Assembly: GCF_900142365.1 (NCBI RefSeq)
Contig: NZ_FRAP01000027.1
Span: 18,690 to 82,689, forward strand
Direction: 5' to 3'
DNA from: Pseudonocardia thermophila
GTDB taxonomy: Bacteria > Actinomycetota > Actinomycetes > Mycobacteriales > Pseudonocardiaceae
DNA: 64,000 nt
Shown one piece after another: positions 16,879 through 26,093 of the stretch. The position numbers and the translations under genes were made by a program. The number at the start of each line of letters is the position of its first letter. Positions within the stretch are counted from its first letter, which is position 1. The notes beneath the pieces were generated by a model. The model did not search any database. It was not told the origin of the DNA and was given only the letters and a program-made list of their open reading frames with translations.

Positions 16879-19449
16879 CTCGGCGCGCCGGACCGCGTCC
16901 CGGCGGGAGTGCGCGCCCATCTTGCTGTACAGCGCCTTGACGTGCGTCTTCACGGTGTTGACGGACACGGTGAGCTCGTCGGCGATCTCGCCGAGCGGCT
17001 GCAGGCTGCGCAGCATGCGCAGGATCTCCCGTTCGCGCGGGGTGAGGGCGAGCGCTCGGCCGGGCATCGACCGGGCGCGCCGCAGGCGCAGGACCTCGCG
17101 CGCGCAGCCGGCGAGGGACGTGGTGCGGGCCGGGTACCCGGCGAGCAGCCGCGCGACCGGTTCCGGGGCGAGGACGAGCGGCCGCAGTGCGCCGCTGCGG
17201 TCGGCCGCTACCACGGCCTCGTGCAGGGCGGAGCGGGCTCGGCCGCGCTGGTCGGTCGCCAGCGCGATCGCGCAGGTCAGCACCTGTGCCTCGATCGAGG
17301 ACCAGGGCACGAGCGGGGGCAGGTCCCCAGCGGTCACCTCGGCCAGGCGGCGCTGCGCGGCGCTGAACCGCGAGATCGCCGCGGCCGCGGCGGCCTGGAG
17401 GATGGCCAGCTCGGCTGTTCCGCCGAGGTGCACCGCGACCCGGTGGAGCATCTCCCGGGATCGGTCGCGGTCCCCGGTGACGTGCACGAGCAGCGCGACC
17501 GCCGCGATCTGCTCCGGCTGGTGCAGCTGCGGATCGAGGGCGTCCCGGGCGCGGTCGAGGAGCTCTCCGCCGGCCGCCGGATCGCCGAGCTCGTGGTGCG
17601 CGGCTCCGGCGTGGGCGAGCACGACCGGGGCGATCACGGAGAAGGTGGCGGGCGCGTCGGGCTCGGGGGAGCGGAGGAAACCGGCGAGGAGCTCGAGCGT
17701 GCGCTGCGGGTCGGCGGACAGGAGCGCCCCGTGCGCGCGGAGCACGGCGCAGACCGCGTGGCCGTCGCAGTCAGCCCAGCCGGGTGAGCTGCGCACCCCG
17801 AGTGCCTCGGCGCGCTCGGCGGCCTGGGCCATCTCCCGGTAGCGGCCGCGCAGGCAGGCGACGGCGGCGCGGTAGGCGACCGCCCGCGCGGTGAGGAGGG
17901 CGTCACCGCGGATCACCTGGTCCGCCGCGGTCAGCACCGACTCGGCGTCGTCGAGACGACCGGCGGCGACCGCCTGCGCGGCGAGCAGCACCGCGTCCGA
18001 GCCGTCGGCGGCGAGCCGGCCGTCGGCCGGTGGATCGGTGCACCGGTCCGACAGCAGCTGCAGCCAGGCGTTCGCCCGGCGCTGCGCGGTGACGACCTCC
18101 TCGGGCGGGTCGGCGGGCAGCAGCGCGCGGGCTCGCCGCAGGTCCAGCGCGGCGGAGGTGCGGTCCCCCTGCCACGCCTCGACCACGGCGCGCAGCATCA
18201 CCAGCTGCGGATCGGCTTCGACCACCGCCGTGGGCAGGGCGGCCAGCGCGCTCGCGACGGCCCGCCGGTGACCGCGTTCGAGGAGCGCGAGCCCGTGCTC
18301 GCGCAGCACGCCCGCGGCCTGCTCGTGGCGGCGGGCGGCGAGGAGGTGGGGCAGCGCCTCGACCGGTTCGTCCCGGTCCAGGTAGCAGGTGGCGGCCCGG
18401 TCGTGCAGCTCGGCGAGCCGATCCGGTCGCCTGCGGCGCAGATCGGCCTGCAGGTGGGCCGTGAGCAACGGGTGGACGCGGAACAACTCCCGGCGGGGGC
18501 CGTAGGTGGAGACCAGCCCGGTGGAGCGCTCCAGGGCGTCGAGGACATCGCCCGCGTCGACCCGGCCGGCCAGCCGCGTGGCCAGCTCCGCGTCGAGGTG
18601 GTCGCACACCCCGGCCGCACGCAGGACGTCCAGCGTCTCGCCGGGCAGGTGCGACAGGATCTCCGAGACGAGGAAGTCGGCGACCGGCCGCGAGCTCGCG
18701 ACCAGATCGTCGAGGACCGTCTCCGGGGACCGGCCCACGTCGCCGAGGCCCAGCAGGAGCAGCCGCAGCGCGCCGATCCAGCCCCCGGTCAGCTCGACGA
18801 GCCGGTGCACCGTTGCAGTGTCGATCGGTACACCGGCCAGCGCACACACCTCCTCGGCCTCGTCGGGGCGCAGAGCGAGCTGCTCGGCGCGCAGCTCCCG
18901 CAGCTCGCCGGAGAGCCGCAGCCGAGCGAGCGGGATCGCGGGGTCGTGCCGGCTCGCCAGCACGACGCGGAGCGGATCGGGGCGGTAGCGGACGAGGTGG
19001 TCCAGCACGGCGAACGCGCTCAGGGGCGCCTCGTGCACGTCGTCGAGCACGAGCGTGACCGGTTCGGCCAGTGCGGTCGTGACCGCCTCCAGCGCGGCCA
19101 GGAAACCGGCCGGCCCGGCCGGGGCGCGGCCGGGAAGGCCGGGCGGGACCACCGGGCAGGCCTGCAGGGCGGCCAGTATCCCCGTCGGCAGCGCCGTGGC
19201 GTCGTCGGTGTCGTCGATCGTGAGCCAGGCGATCGAGCGCTCGCGCTGCGCCGCCCATTCGGCGAGTGCGCTGGTCTTGCCGTATCCGGCCGGGGCGCTC
19301 AGCAGCACGACCGGACCGTCGTCGAGCAAGGCGGTCAGCCGGGGGCGGGATCGGTGGCTGCGGGAGGTGAGCGGGAGCGCCAGCTTGCCGTTCCGCACCG
19401 CGGAGGGGCGGGAACCCGGTGGACTCGAGCGTTCCCGCTCACCCGTCAC
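16858..19449 (-). CDS. LAL-type LuxR/MalT-like ATP-dependent transcriptional regulator
   Basis: An 863-residue regulator with an N-terminal NTPase domain (Walker A LSAPAGYGKTSAL near residue 50; Walker B-like VTLVLDDVHEA), a long helical TPR-like central region and a C-terminal LuxR HTH (LTPREREILRML, then LTVSVNTVKTHVKALYSKMG) in the last 65 residues. This is the STAND/LAL architecture of MalT, which binds an inducer and ATP and oligomerises to activate promoters. Start GTG 19449 is preferred over the upstream open frame because TACGCT (minus strand, 19458-19463) lies 8 nt upstream, giving a leaderless mRNA. It may act on the divergent SHOCT/NhaC/ArcD genes; this is inference from position. 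Confidence 0.92.
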   Translation of the reverse strand: MTGERERSSPPGSRPSAVRNGKLALPLTSRSHRSRPRLTALLDDGPVVLLSAPAGYGKTSALAEWAAQRERSIAWLTIDDTDDATALPTGILAALQACPVVPPGLPGRAPAGPAGFLAALEAVTTALAEPVTLVLDDVHEAPLSAFAVLDHLVRYRPDPLRVVLASRHDPAIPLARLRLSGELRELRAEQLALRPDEAEEVCALAGVPIDTATVHRLVELTGGWIGALRLLLLGLGDVGRSPETVLDDLVASSRPVADFLVSEILSHLPGETLDVLRAAGVCDHLDAELATRLAGRVDAGDVLDALERSTGLVSTYGPRRELFRVHPLLTAHLQADLRRRRPDRLAELHDRAATCYLDRDEPVEALPHLLAARRHEQAAGVLREHGLALLERGHRRAVASALAALPTAVVEADPQLVMLRAVVEAWQGDRTSAALDLRRARALLPADPPEEVVTAQRRANAWLQLLSDRCTDPPADGRLAADGSDAVLLAAQAVAAGRLDDAESVLTAADQVIRGDALLTARAVAYRAAVACLRGRYREMAQAAERAEALGVRSSPGWADCDGHAVCAVLRAHGALLSADPQRTLELLAGFLRSPEPDAPATFSVIAPVVLAHAGAAHHELGDPAAGGELLDRARDALDPQLHQPEQIAAVALLVHVTGDRDRSREMLHRVAVHLGGTAELAILQAAAAAAISRFSAAQRRLAEVTAGDLPPLVPWSSIEAQVLTCAIALATDQRGRARSALHEAVVAADRSGALRPLVLAPEPVARLLAGYPARTTSLAGCAREVLRLRRARSMPGRALALTPREREILRMLRSLQPLGEIADELTVSVNTVKTHVKALYSKMGAHSRRDAVRRAESLGLLP

Positions 19450-19582
19450 AGCGGTCCAGCGTACGGGCCGTGTCCAGGGCGTCCGGCCGGGCAACGGGTG
19501 AACTCTCACCCGCGGTGGAGGAAGACCCCGGCTCGGCCGGGTCGCGACCATGCGAGGTCCGTCGACCCCGGGAGCGGACCTC

Positions 19583-19966
19583 ATGGACTTCCTCCACGAT
19601 CTCGGCAGCTTCTTCTGGACCCTGTTCTGGCTGTTCGCCCTCGTGGCCTACCTGTTCGCGCTGTTCGGGGTGATCACTGACCTGTTCCGGGACCAGGAGC
19701 TCGCCGGCGGGTGGAAGGCCGTGTGGCTGCTCTTCCTGTTCTTCCTGCCGTTCCTGACCGCGCTGACCTACCTGATCGTCCGCGGCCGCGGGATGGCGGA
19801 GCGCAGCCGCATGGCAGCGGTCCGCCAGCGGGAGGCCGTCGACGCCTACATCCGCGACGTCGCCGGCGGGACGGCGGGCGAGCTCGCCAAGGCCAAGGAG
19901 CTCGTCGACGCCGGGGCGCTCACGCCGGAGGAGTTCGACCGGCTCAAGGCGAAGGTCCTCGCCTGA
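19583..19966 (+). CDS. PLDc_N and SHOCT domain membrane protein
   Basis: A 127-residue protein. Residues 5-65 hold two hydrophobic segments separated by TDLFRDQELAGGWKAVW, the phospholipase D nuclease N-terminal (PLDc_N) pattern, with LTYLIVRGRGMAER at the end. The last 35 residues (GELAKAKELVDAGALTPEEF, then DRLKAKVLA) are a canonical SHOCT oligomerisation motif. Function unknown; such proteins are abundant in actinobacteria. ATG 19583 is used, with GGAG 10 nt upstream. It ends 15 nt before the NhaC-type antiporter gene and may be its operon partner. Confidence 0.88.
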   Translation: MDFLHDLGSFFWTLFWLFALVAYLFALFGVITDLFRDQELAGGWKAVWLLFLFFLPFLTALTYLIVRGRGMAERSRMAAVRQREAVDAYIRDVAGGTAGELAKAKELVDAGALTPEEFDRLKAKVLA

Positions 19967-19981
19967 GACCGGTGATCCGCC

Positions 19982-21445
19982 GTGGACACGCCGGTTCGCG
20001 AGCCCTCGATGCTCGCCGCGGTCGTCCCGATGATCACCCTCGTCGTGCTGATCGGCGGGGCGCTCGCGCTGTTCGGGCTGGCTGCGCTGGACGGGCCGGT
20101 GCAGGTGGCGCTCGTGCTCTCCTGCGCGGTCGCGGCGCTGGTGGTGCTGAGGAACGGCCACCGCTGGGAGGAGCTGCAGGCCTCCGGTCAGCGGGCGCTG
20201 TCCTCGGTCACCAGTGCGATCTTCATCCTGCTCGCGGTCGGTGCACTGATCGGGGCCTGGAACATGTCCGGCACGATCTCGACGCTCGTCTACTACGGCC
20301 TGCTGGTCCTCGCCCCCGGCTGGTACTACGCGGCGTCGGCCCTGATCTGCGGCATCGTCGCGATGTCGATCGGCAGTTCGTGGACCACGGCCGGCACGAT
20401 CGGGGTCGGCCTGGTCGGGATCGCGACGCTGCTCGGGGTCTCGCCCGCCATCACGGCGGGTGCGGTGATCTCGGGCGCTTACCTGGGCGACAAGCTCTCC
20501 CCGCTGTCGGAGCCCACGGTCCTGACTGCGCAGATGGTCGAGGTCGATCTCTACGCGCACATCCGGAGACAGGCCTGGACGTCGGTTCAGGCGTTCGTGA
20601 TCGCCTTCGTGCTGTTCCTGGGTCTCGGGCTGTGGTTCGGGCCGGACCGGGTCCCGACCGTCGGCGAGGACGTGGAGCTCGCCCGGCTCGGGGAGATCTT
20701 CTGGATCAACCCGGTGAACCTGCTGCCGCTGCTCCTGCTCGTCGTGCTGTCCGTTCGCACGGCCCCGGCCTCGCTCGCCCTGCTGGCCGCGGCGCTGTTC
20801 GCAGGCGTGCTCGGCACGTTCACCCAACCCGGGGTGGTCGCCGCGTTCGTCGACCGGCCGGGGCTCGACCCGGTGCGGACGGGCGTCATCGCGGTCTGGG
20901 ACGCCGTCGCGACCGGGTTCACGATGAACTCCGGCCTGGCCGACGTCGACCGGCTGCTGTCGCGCGGCGGGATGGCCAGCATGCTGCTCACGCTCTGGAT
21001 CATCATCGGAGCCGTCACCTTCGGGACGATCCTCGAGGAGTTCGGGCTGATCAGCCGCCTCGTCGTGCCGATGGTCGCGGCCGCGAAGAGCACCGGCCGG
21101 CTGTTCCTGACGGTGTTCGTCTGCGCGTTCGGGCTCAACGTCGTCGCCGGCGACCAGTACATCGCGCTCGTCCTGCCGGCGCGGGTGTTCCGGGTGGAGT
21201 TCGCCCGCCGCGGTCTCGCTCCGACCAACCTGTCCCGGCTCGCCGCGGACAGCGGCACGGTCACCTCGCCGCTGGTGCCGTGGAACTCCTGCGGCGCGTT
21301 CATGGCCGCGGTGCTCGGCGTGCCCACGCTCGCCTACCTGCCGTTCTGCTTCTTCAACATCGCCAGCCCGGTGCTCAGCGTCGGCTACGGCATCACCGGA
21401 TTCCGGATCGAGAAGGCCGCGCCGGCTCCCGAGCAGACCGGCTGA
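19982..21445 (+). CDS. NhaC-family Na+/H+ (or amino acid) antiporter
   Basis: A 487-residue membrane protein of the NhaC family with around 11-12 hydrophobic segments. Family landmarks: SIGSSWTTAGTIGVGLVGI, GAVISGAYLGDKLSPLSEPT, VVAGDQYIALVLPARVFR and SGTVTSPLVPWNSCGAFMA. NhaC proteins exchange Na+ for H+, and some members are linked to amino-acid exchange. The next genes are an APC antiporter and arginine deiminase, so it could support arginine catabolism by moving ions or ornithine; that is an inference. GTG start at 19982 has no strong site and may be read through from the upstream SHOCT gene. Confidence 0.88.
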   Translation: MDTPVREPSMLAAVVPMITLVVLIGGALALFGLAALDGPVQVALVLSCAVAALVVLRNGHRWEELQASGQRALSSVTSAIFILLAVGALIGAWNMSGTISTLVYYGLLVLAPGWYYAASALICGIVAMSIGSSWTTAGTIGVGLVGIATLLGVSPAITAGAVISGAYLGDKLSPLSEPTVLTAQMVEVDLYAHIRRQAWTSVQAFVIAFVLFLGLGLWFGPDRVPTVGEDVELARLGEIFWINPVNLLPLLLLVVLSVRTAPASLALLAAALFAGVLGTFTQPGVVAAFVDRPGLDPVRTGVIAVWDAVATGFTMNSGLADVDRLLSRGGMASMLLTLWIIIGAVTFGTILEEFGLISRLVVPMVAAAKSTGRLFLTVFVCAFGLNVVAGDQYIALVLPARVFRVEFARRGLAPTNLSRLAADSGTVTSPLVPWNSCGAFMAAVLGVPTLAYLPFCFFNIASPVLSVGYGITGFRIEKAAPAPEQTG

Positions 21446-21458
21446 GGGGAGTGCGTTC

Positions 21459-22916
21459 ATGACCGCGTCCGACACCGGTTCGTCCTCCGGGACCTCCACC
21501 GCGGCGACCCTGCGGCTGCCGGCTCTCACCGGGATGGTGGTCGGCTCCATGGTCGGTGCCGGCGTGTTCTCGCTGCCCAGCAACTTCGGCCGCGCCACCG
21601 GCGTGCTCGGCGCGCTCATCGCCTGGGCCGTCGCCGGCGCGGGGATGCTCATGCTGGCGCTCGTCTTCCAGCAGCTCGCCGTGCGCAAGCCCGACCTCGA
21701 CGCCGGCGTCTACGCCTACGCCAAGGCCGGGTTCGGCGACTACCCGGGGTTCATCTCCGCGTTCGGGTACTGGGCGAGCGCGTGCGTCGGCAACGTCACC
21801 TACTGGGTGCTGATCAAGTCCACCCTCGGCGCCGTGCTCCCGGTGTTCGGGGAGGGCGACACGATCACCGCGGTCGTGATCTCGTCGGTCGGGCTCTGGG
21901 CGTTCGCGTACCTGATCATGCGCGGGGTCAAGGAGGCCACCGGGATCAACGCGGTCGTGACGATCGCCAAGATCGTCCCCATCGTCACCTTCGTGGTGAT
22001 CGTGATCTTCGCGCTGGACGCGGGGGTCTTCGCCGAGAACTTCCTCGGCGGTCAGGGGTACGACACCGGGCTCGGAAGCCAGGTGCTGTCCACCATGCTC
22101 GTGACCGTCTTCGTGTTCCTCGGCGTCGAGGGCGCCAGCGTCTACTCCCGCTACGCACGCCGCCGGGAGGACGTCGGCCGCGCCACGGTGGTCGGATTCC
22201 TCGGTGTGCTCGCCCTGTTCGCGTCGGTGACGATCCTGTCCTACGGCGTGCTGCCCCGTCGCGAGCTCGCCGACATGCGACAGCCGTCGATGGCCGGGGT
22301 GCTGGAATCGGTCGTCGGGCCGTGGGGTGCGGCGTTCATCGGCATCGGCGTGATCGTGTCCGTGCTCGGCGCGTACCTGGCCTGGACGCTCATGGCCGCC
22401 GAGGTGCTGTTCGTCGCGGCGAAGAACTCCGACATGCCGCGGTTCCTGCGCCGGGTGAACGCGAAGGACGTCCCGAGCGCCGCGCTGCTGCTGACCAGCG
22501 GGCTCAGCCAGGTCGTGCTGCTGACCACGCTGTGGTCGGACGACGCGTTCACCTTCACCCTCAAACTGTGCACCTCGCTGTCGCTGGTGCCGTACCTGCT
22601 CGCGGCCGCCTACGCGCTGCGCCTCGGGGTGACCCGGGAGACCTACACCGGTGCCGCGGCCCGCGGGTACGCGCGGGAGTTCACGATCGCGGCGGCCGCG
22701 ACCGTCTACACGCTGTTCCTCGTCGTCGCCGCGGGCGCCCAGTTCCTGCTGCTGTCCTGCATCGTCTACGCGCCGGGCACGGTGTTGTTCCTCCTGGCTC
22801 GCCGGGAGCGGCAGCAGCGCGCCTTCACCCCCGTCGAGCTGGGGTTGTTCGTCCTCGTCGTCATCGGTGCGGTCGCCGGGATCGTCGGCCTCGCCACCGG
22901 CTGGGTCCGCATCTAG
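21459..22916 (+). CDS. APC-family basic amino acid / arginine-ornithine antiporter
   Basis: A 485-residue APC-superfamily transporter with 12-13 hydrophobic segments. The first helix has GMVVGSMVGAGVFSLPSNF (the GSxxGAG substrate-binding break) and helix 3 region gives DAGVYAYAKAGFGDYPGFIS, close to ArcD/YdgI-type arginine:ornithine exchangers. ATG 21459 has a GGGGAG about 10 nt upstream. It lies 13 nt after the NhaC gene and 11 nt before the arginine deiminase start, which makes arginine import and ornithine or citrulline export the likely role. If arcA is really broken, the transporter may serve another purpose. Confidence 0.88.
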   Translation: MTASDTGSSSGTSTAATLRLPALTGMVVGSMVGAGVFSLPSNFGRATGVLGALIAWAVAGAGMLMLALVFQQLAVRKPDLDAGVYAYAKAGFGDYPGFISAFGYWASACVGNVTYWVLIKSTLGAVLPVFGEGDTITAVVISSVGLWAFAYLIMRGVKEATGINAVVTIAKIVPIVTFVVIVIFALDAGVFAENFLGGQGYDTGLGSQVLSTMLVTVFVFLGVEGASVYSRYARRREDVGRATVVGFLGVLALFASVTILSYGVLPRRELADMRQPSMAGVLESVVGPWGAAFIGIGVIVSVLGAYLAWTLMAAEVLFVAAKNSDMPRFLRRVNAKDVPSAALLLTSGLSQVVLLTTLWSDDAFTFTLKLCTSLSLVPYLLAAAYALRLGVTRETYTGAAARGYAREFTIAAAATVYTLFLVVAAGAQFLLLSCIVYAPGTVLFLLARRERQQRAFTPVELGLFVLVVIGAVAGIVGLATGWVRI

Positions 22917-22927
22917 GAGTGGTGTCC

Positions 22928-24165
22928 GTGTCCGAACCCGTCTCCGCAGGCTACGGCGTCCACTCCGAGGTGGGCAGGCTGCGCAAGGTGCTCGTCTGCG
23001 CTCCGGGGCTGGCCCACCGCAGGTTGACCCCGACGAACTGCGACGACCTGCTGTTCGACGATGTGCTGTGGGTGGAGAACGCCCAGCGCGACCACGCCGC
23101 GTTCACGGCCGAGCTGCGTGCCCGCGGGGTTGAGGTCGTCGAGCTGCACGAGCTGCTCGCCGAGACCCTCGCCGTCCCGGGCGCGAAGGACTGGCTGCTC
23201 GACCGCAAGATCACCCGGACGAGGTGGGCCTCGGACTCGTCGAGCACACCCGCGCCTACCTGGACAGCCTCGATGACCGCGCACTCGCCGAGCACCTGAT
23301 CGGCGGGCTCGCCACCGCCGAGCTGCCCGGGGACGTGCGCCCGTCCTACATCGCGCTGACCCGGGAGCAGTCGGGGGTGCGCGAGTACCTGATGCCCCCG
23401 TTGCCGAACACCCTCTACACGCGCGACACCACGTGCTGGGTCTACGGCGGGCTCACCCTCAACCCGCTCTACTGGCCGGCGCGCCACGACGAGACGCTGC
23501 TGATGAAGGCGGTCTACGCGTTCCACCCGGACTTCGTCGGCTCGACCGTCTGGTGGGGCGATCCCGAGCGCGATTGGGGCCTGGCCACCTTCGAGGGCGG
23601 CGACGTCATGCCGATCGGCAACCGCGCCGTCGCCGTCGGGATGAGCGAACGCACCTCCCGCCAGGCGATCACGCAGTTCGCCGCGGCCCTGTTCGAAGCG
23701 GGGACGGCCGACCGGATCGTCGTCGCCGGCATGCCCAAGCTGCGCGCCGCCATGCACCTCGACACCGTGTTCACGTTCGCCGACCGTGACCTGGCCACCG
23801 CCTACCCCGACATCGTCGACCACATCCACGCGTTCTCCCTGCGGCCGGGCGACCGCACGCCGGTCGAGGTCACCGAGGAGAAGATCTCCTTCGTCGACAC
23901 GATCGCCGACGCGCTGGGCCTCGACCACCTGCGCGTCGTCCCGACCGGTGGCGACGTCTACGCCAGCCGGCGCCAGCAGTGGGACAGCGGCAACAACCTC
24001 GTCGCCGTCGAGCCCGGGGTCGTCTTCGCCTACGACCGCAACACCACGACCAACGCGCTGCTGCGGGAGCAGGGTGTGGAGGTGATCGACATCGTGGGCG
24101 CCGAGCTCGGTCGCGGCCGCGGCGGCGGGCACTGCATGACCTGCCCCATCATCCGCGAGCCGTAG
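22928..24165 (+). pseudogene. arcA: Arginine deiminase with one frameshift
   Basis: Hydrolyses arginine to citrulline and ammonia. From GTG 22928 (AGGAG at 22915-22919) the first part reads GVHSEVGRLRKVLVCAPG, RRLTPTNCDDLLFDD, as in ArcA. At about 23215 one C is missing in ATCACCCGGACGAG, and the rest continues in the next frame with YIALTREQSGVREYLMPPLP, LYTRDTTCW, the ATFEGGDVMPIG motif, and the C-terminal catalytic Cys in RGGGHCMTCP. All other catalytic positions look intact, and the total length of 1238 nt is one base short of 413 codons. A recent mutation or an assembly error. No arcB or arcC is present nearby. Confidence 0.88.
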
Positions 24166-24243
24166 ACCGCGATGCGGATCCCGACCGGTCGACGGCTGAC
24201 CGGCGGACGAGCCGGCCGGGGTGGATCGGGCTACCCTCGTCCG

Positions 24244-25491
24244 ATGCCCACAGGCGACACGTCGGGCGATGCGGCCCTGGCCGGTCTCTACCGTGACCTG
24301 CACGCTCACCCCGAACTGTCGTTCGCCGAGACCCGCACGGCCGGGATCGTCGCCGCCCGGATGCGGGCAGTCGGCCTGGAGGTGACCGAGGGGGTGGGTC
24401 GAACGGGGGTGGTCGGCGTCCTGCGCAACGGCGACGGGCCCACGGCGCTGCTGCGCGCCGACATGGACGGGCTGCCGATGCGCGAGGACACCGGGCTGCC
24501 GTATGCCAGCACCGCCCGCGGCATCGATCGGGACGGCGCCGACGTCCCCGCCGCCCACTCGTGCGGGCACGACGTGCACGTCACCTGCCTGCTCGGGGCG
24601 CTGGCGGAGCTGGCCGCGGAACGCACGGCGTGGCGGGGCACCGTCCTGGCGGTGTTCCAGCCCGCCGAGGAGATCGGCCAGGGCGCCCAGGCGATGATCG
24701 ACGACGGTCTGTACGAGCGGTTCCCGGTGCCTGCGGTGGTGCTGGGCCAGCACGTCGCGCCGCTGCCGGCGGGCACGCTGGCGGTCCGGCCCGGCCCGGC
24801 GTTCGCCGCCGCGGACGCGGTGCGGATCGTGCTGCACGGCCGCGGTGGCCACGGTTCCCGCCCCGAGACGACCGTCGATCCGGTGGTGATGGCCGCGGCC
24901 ACGGTGATGCGGCTGCAGACGATCGCGTCGCGGGAGGTCTCCGGCACCGACACCGCGATCGTCACCGTCGGGGCGCTGCGGGCCGGGACCAAGGAGAACA
25001 TCATCCCGGACGATGCGGAGCTGCTGCTCAGCGTGCGGACGTTCGACGAGGGTGTCCGCCGCCGCACGCTCGACGCGATCACCCGGATCGTGAACGCCGA
25101 GGCCGCCGCCTCGGACGCGCCGCGTCCCCCGGACATCGCGCCGATGCACGGGTTCCCCGCCGTCGTGAACGACGTGGACGCCGTGGCCCGCACCCGACCG
25201 GCGCTGGAGGGCGTCGTCGGGGCGGAGCGGGTGTTCGATCCGGGCCCGGTCACCGGCAGCGAGGACGTCGGGCTGCTGGCCACCGCCGCCGGTGCGCCGT
25301 GCGTGTACTGGCTGCTCGGCGGCGCGGATCCGGCGGCCTTCGCCCGGGCCACGTCGCAGGAGGAGGTCGTCGCCGTGGTCGCCGAGCTGCCGTCGAACCA
25401 CTCCCCGCGCTACGCCCCGGTCATCGAGCCGACGATCACGGTCGGGGTGCAGGCGCTGGTCGCCGCCGCGCACGAGTGGCTCCCGGCGTGA
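24244..25491 (+). CDS. M20D-family amidohydrolase (hippurate hydrolase-like)
   Basis: A 415-residue M20 peptidase-family amidohydrolase. Metal ligands are seen in AAHSCGHDVHVTCL (His, Asp), the catalytic and metal Glu in FQPAEEIGQGA, and the late His in SNHSPRYAPVIEP. The insertion dimerisation domain includes HGRGGHGSRPETTVDPV. These enzymes cleave N-acyl or N-benzoyl amino acids; substrate is not predictable, but its place after arginine deiminase suggests an acylated amino acid such as acetyl-citrulline or -ornithine. ATG 24244 lies 6 nt after TACCCT (24232-24237), so the gene probably has its own leaderless transcript rather than being read from arcA. Confidence 0.92.
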   Translation: MPTGDTSGDAALAGLYRDLHAHPELSFAETRTAGIVAARMRAVGLEVTEGVGRTGVVGVLRNGDGPTALLRADMDGLPMREDTGLPYASTARGIDRDGADVPAAHSCGHDVHVTCLLGALAELAAERTAWRGTVLAVFQPAEEIGQGAQAMIDDGLYERFPVPAVVLGQHVAPLPAGTLAVRPGPAFAAADAVRIVLHGRGGHGSRPETTVDPVVMAAATVMRLQTIASREVSGTDTAIVTVGALRAGTKENIIPDDAELLLSVRTFDEGVRRRTLDAITRIVNAEAAASDAPRPPDIAPMHGFPAVVNDVDAVARTRPALEGVVGAERVFDPGPVTGSEDVGLLATAAGAPCVYWLLGGADPAAFARATSQEEVVAVVAELPSNHSPRYAPVIEPTITVGVQALVAAAHEWLPA

Positions 25492-25524
25492 CGCGACCTC
25501 TCCGGAAGGGGAGCCGGTCGGGGA

Positions 25525-26034
25525 TCAGCGGCGGCGCCTGCGGTGCCGGCCCGGGTTGGGCGACGGCGGCACCGCGTCGAACTCCGGCTCCTCGGGTTCG
25601 GGCTCGGGCAGGCCGAGCACCTTCGGTGCCCGCCATGCCCCCACCATCGGCGCCACCACGGCCGTCGGGCCGATCAGCAGCTGCAGGTAGCCGGGCGCCG
25701 TGCCGAGCGCGGAGAGCAGGCTAGCCAGGGCCAGCACCACGGCCAGCACCAGGATCGCCGTGGCGAGGCGGGCGAGGAACCTGTTGGTCAGGTGCTTGTG
25801 CAGCGCCGCGAGCACTGCGCCGACGGGCAGCGCGAGGACCGCTCCGGCGGCCGCGCCGAGCACGAGGGCGAAGACCAGGTAGAGGATGGCCGTGCCGGCG
25901 AGGTCGTCGGTGTTGCCGGCGCCCACGTCGGGGTGGAGCACACTCGCGGCCACGAACACGAGGACCGCGACGATGCCCGAGAGCGCGCCGGCGAGTGCGC
26001 CGGCGCTCAGCGCCCTGTTCAGCACCACGGTCAC
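25525..26034 (-). CDS. Small four-helix membrane protein, unknown function
   Basis: A 169-residue protein with about four hydrophobic segments (GIVAVLVFVAASVL, AILYLVFALVLGAAAGAVLA, AILVLAVVLALASLL, LLIGPTAVVAPMVG) and an acidic-then-basic tail ending in a run of arginines. I do not recognise a family. The second GTG (26034, MTVVLN...) is preferred over GTG 26040 because TACGGT on the minus strand (26041-26046) would then be exactly 6 nt upstream, as for other leaderless genes here. It is divergent from dnaE2; the SOS box at 26070 lies 24 nt upstream of that -10 box, so LexA may also influence it. Confidence 0.7.
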   Translation of the reverse strand: MTVVLNRALSAGALAGALSGIVAVLVFVAASVLHPDVGAGNTDDLAGTAILYLVFALVLGAAAGAVLALPVGAVLAALHKHLTNRFLARLATAILVLAVVLALASLLSALGTAPGYLQLLIGPTAVVAPMVGAWRAPKVLGLPEPEPEEPEFDAVPPSPNPGRHRRRRR

Positions 26035-26069
26035 CCCCACACCGTAACCGGAGCCCTCTGGACACCTCT

Positions 26070-26085
26070 TCGAACCCGTGTTCGA
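26070..26085 (+). promoter_or_regulatory. LexA (SOS) box upstream of dnaE2
   Basis: TCGAACCCGTGTTCGA matches TCGAAC-N4-GTTCGA perfectly. It ends 8 nt before the dnaE2 GTG and lies between divergent genes. This is the second perfect SOS box in the window. Confidence 0.92.
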
Positions 26086-26093
26086 CTGGAGGA

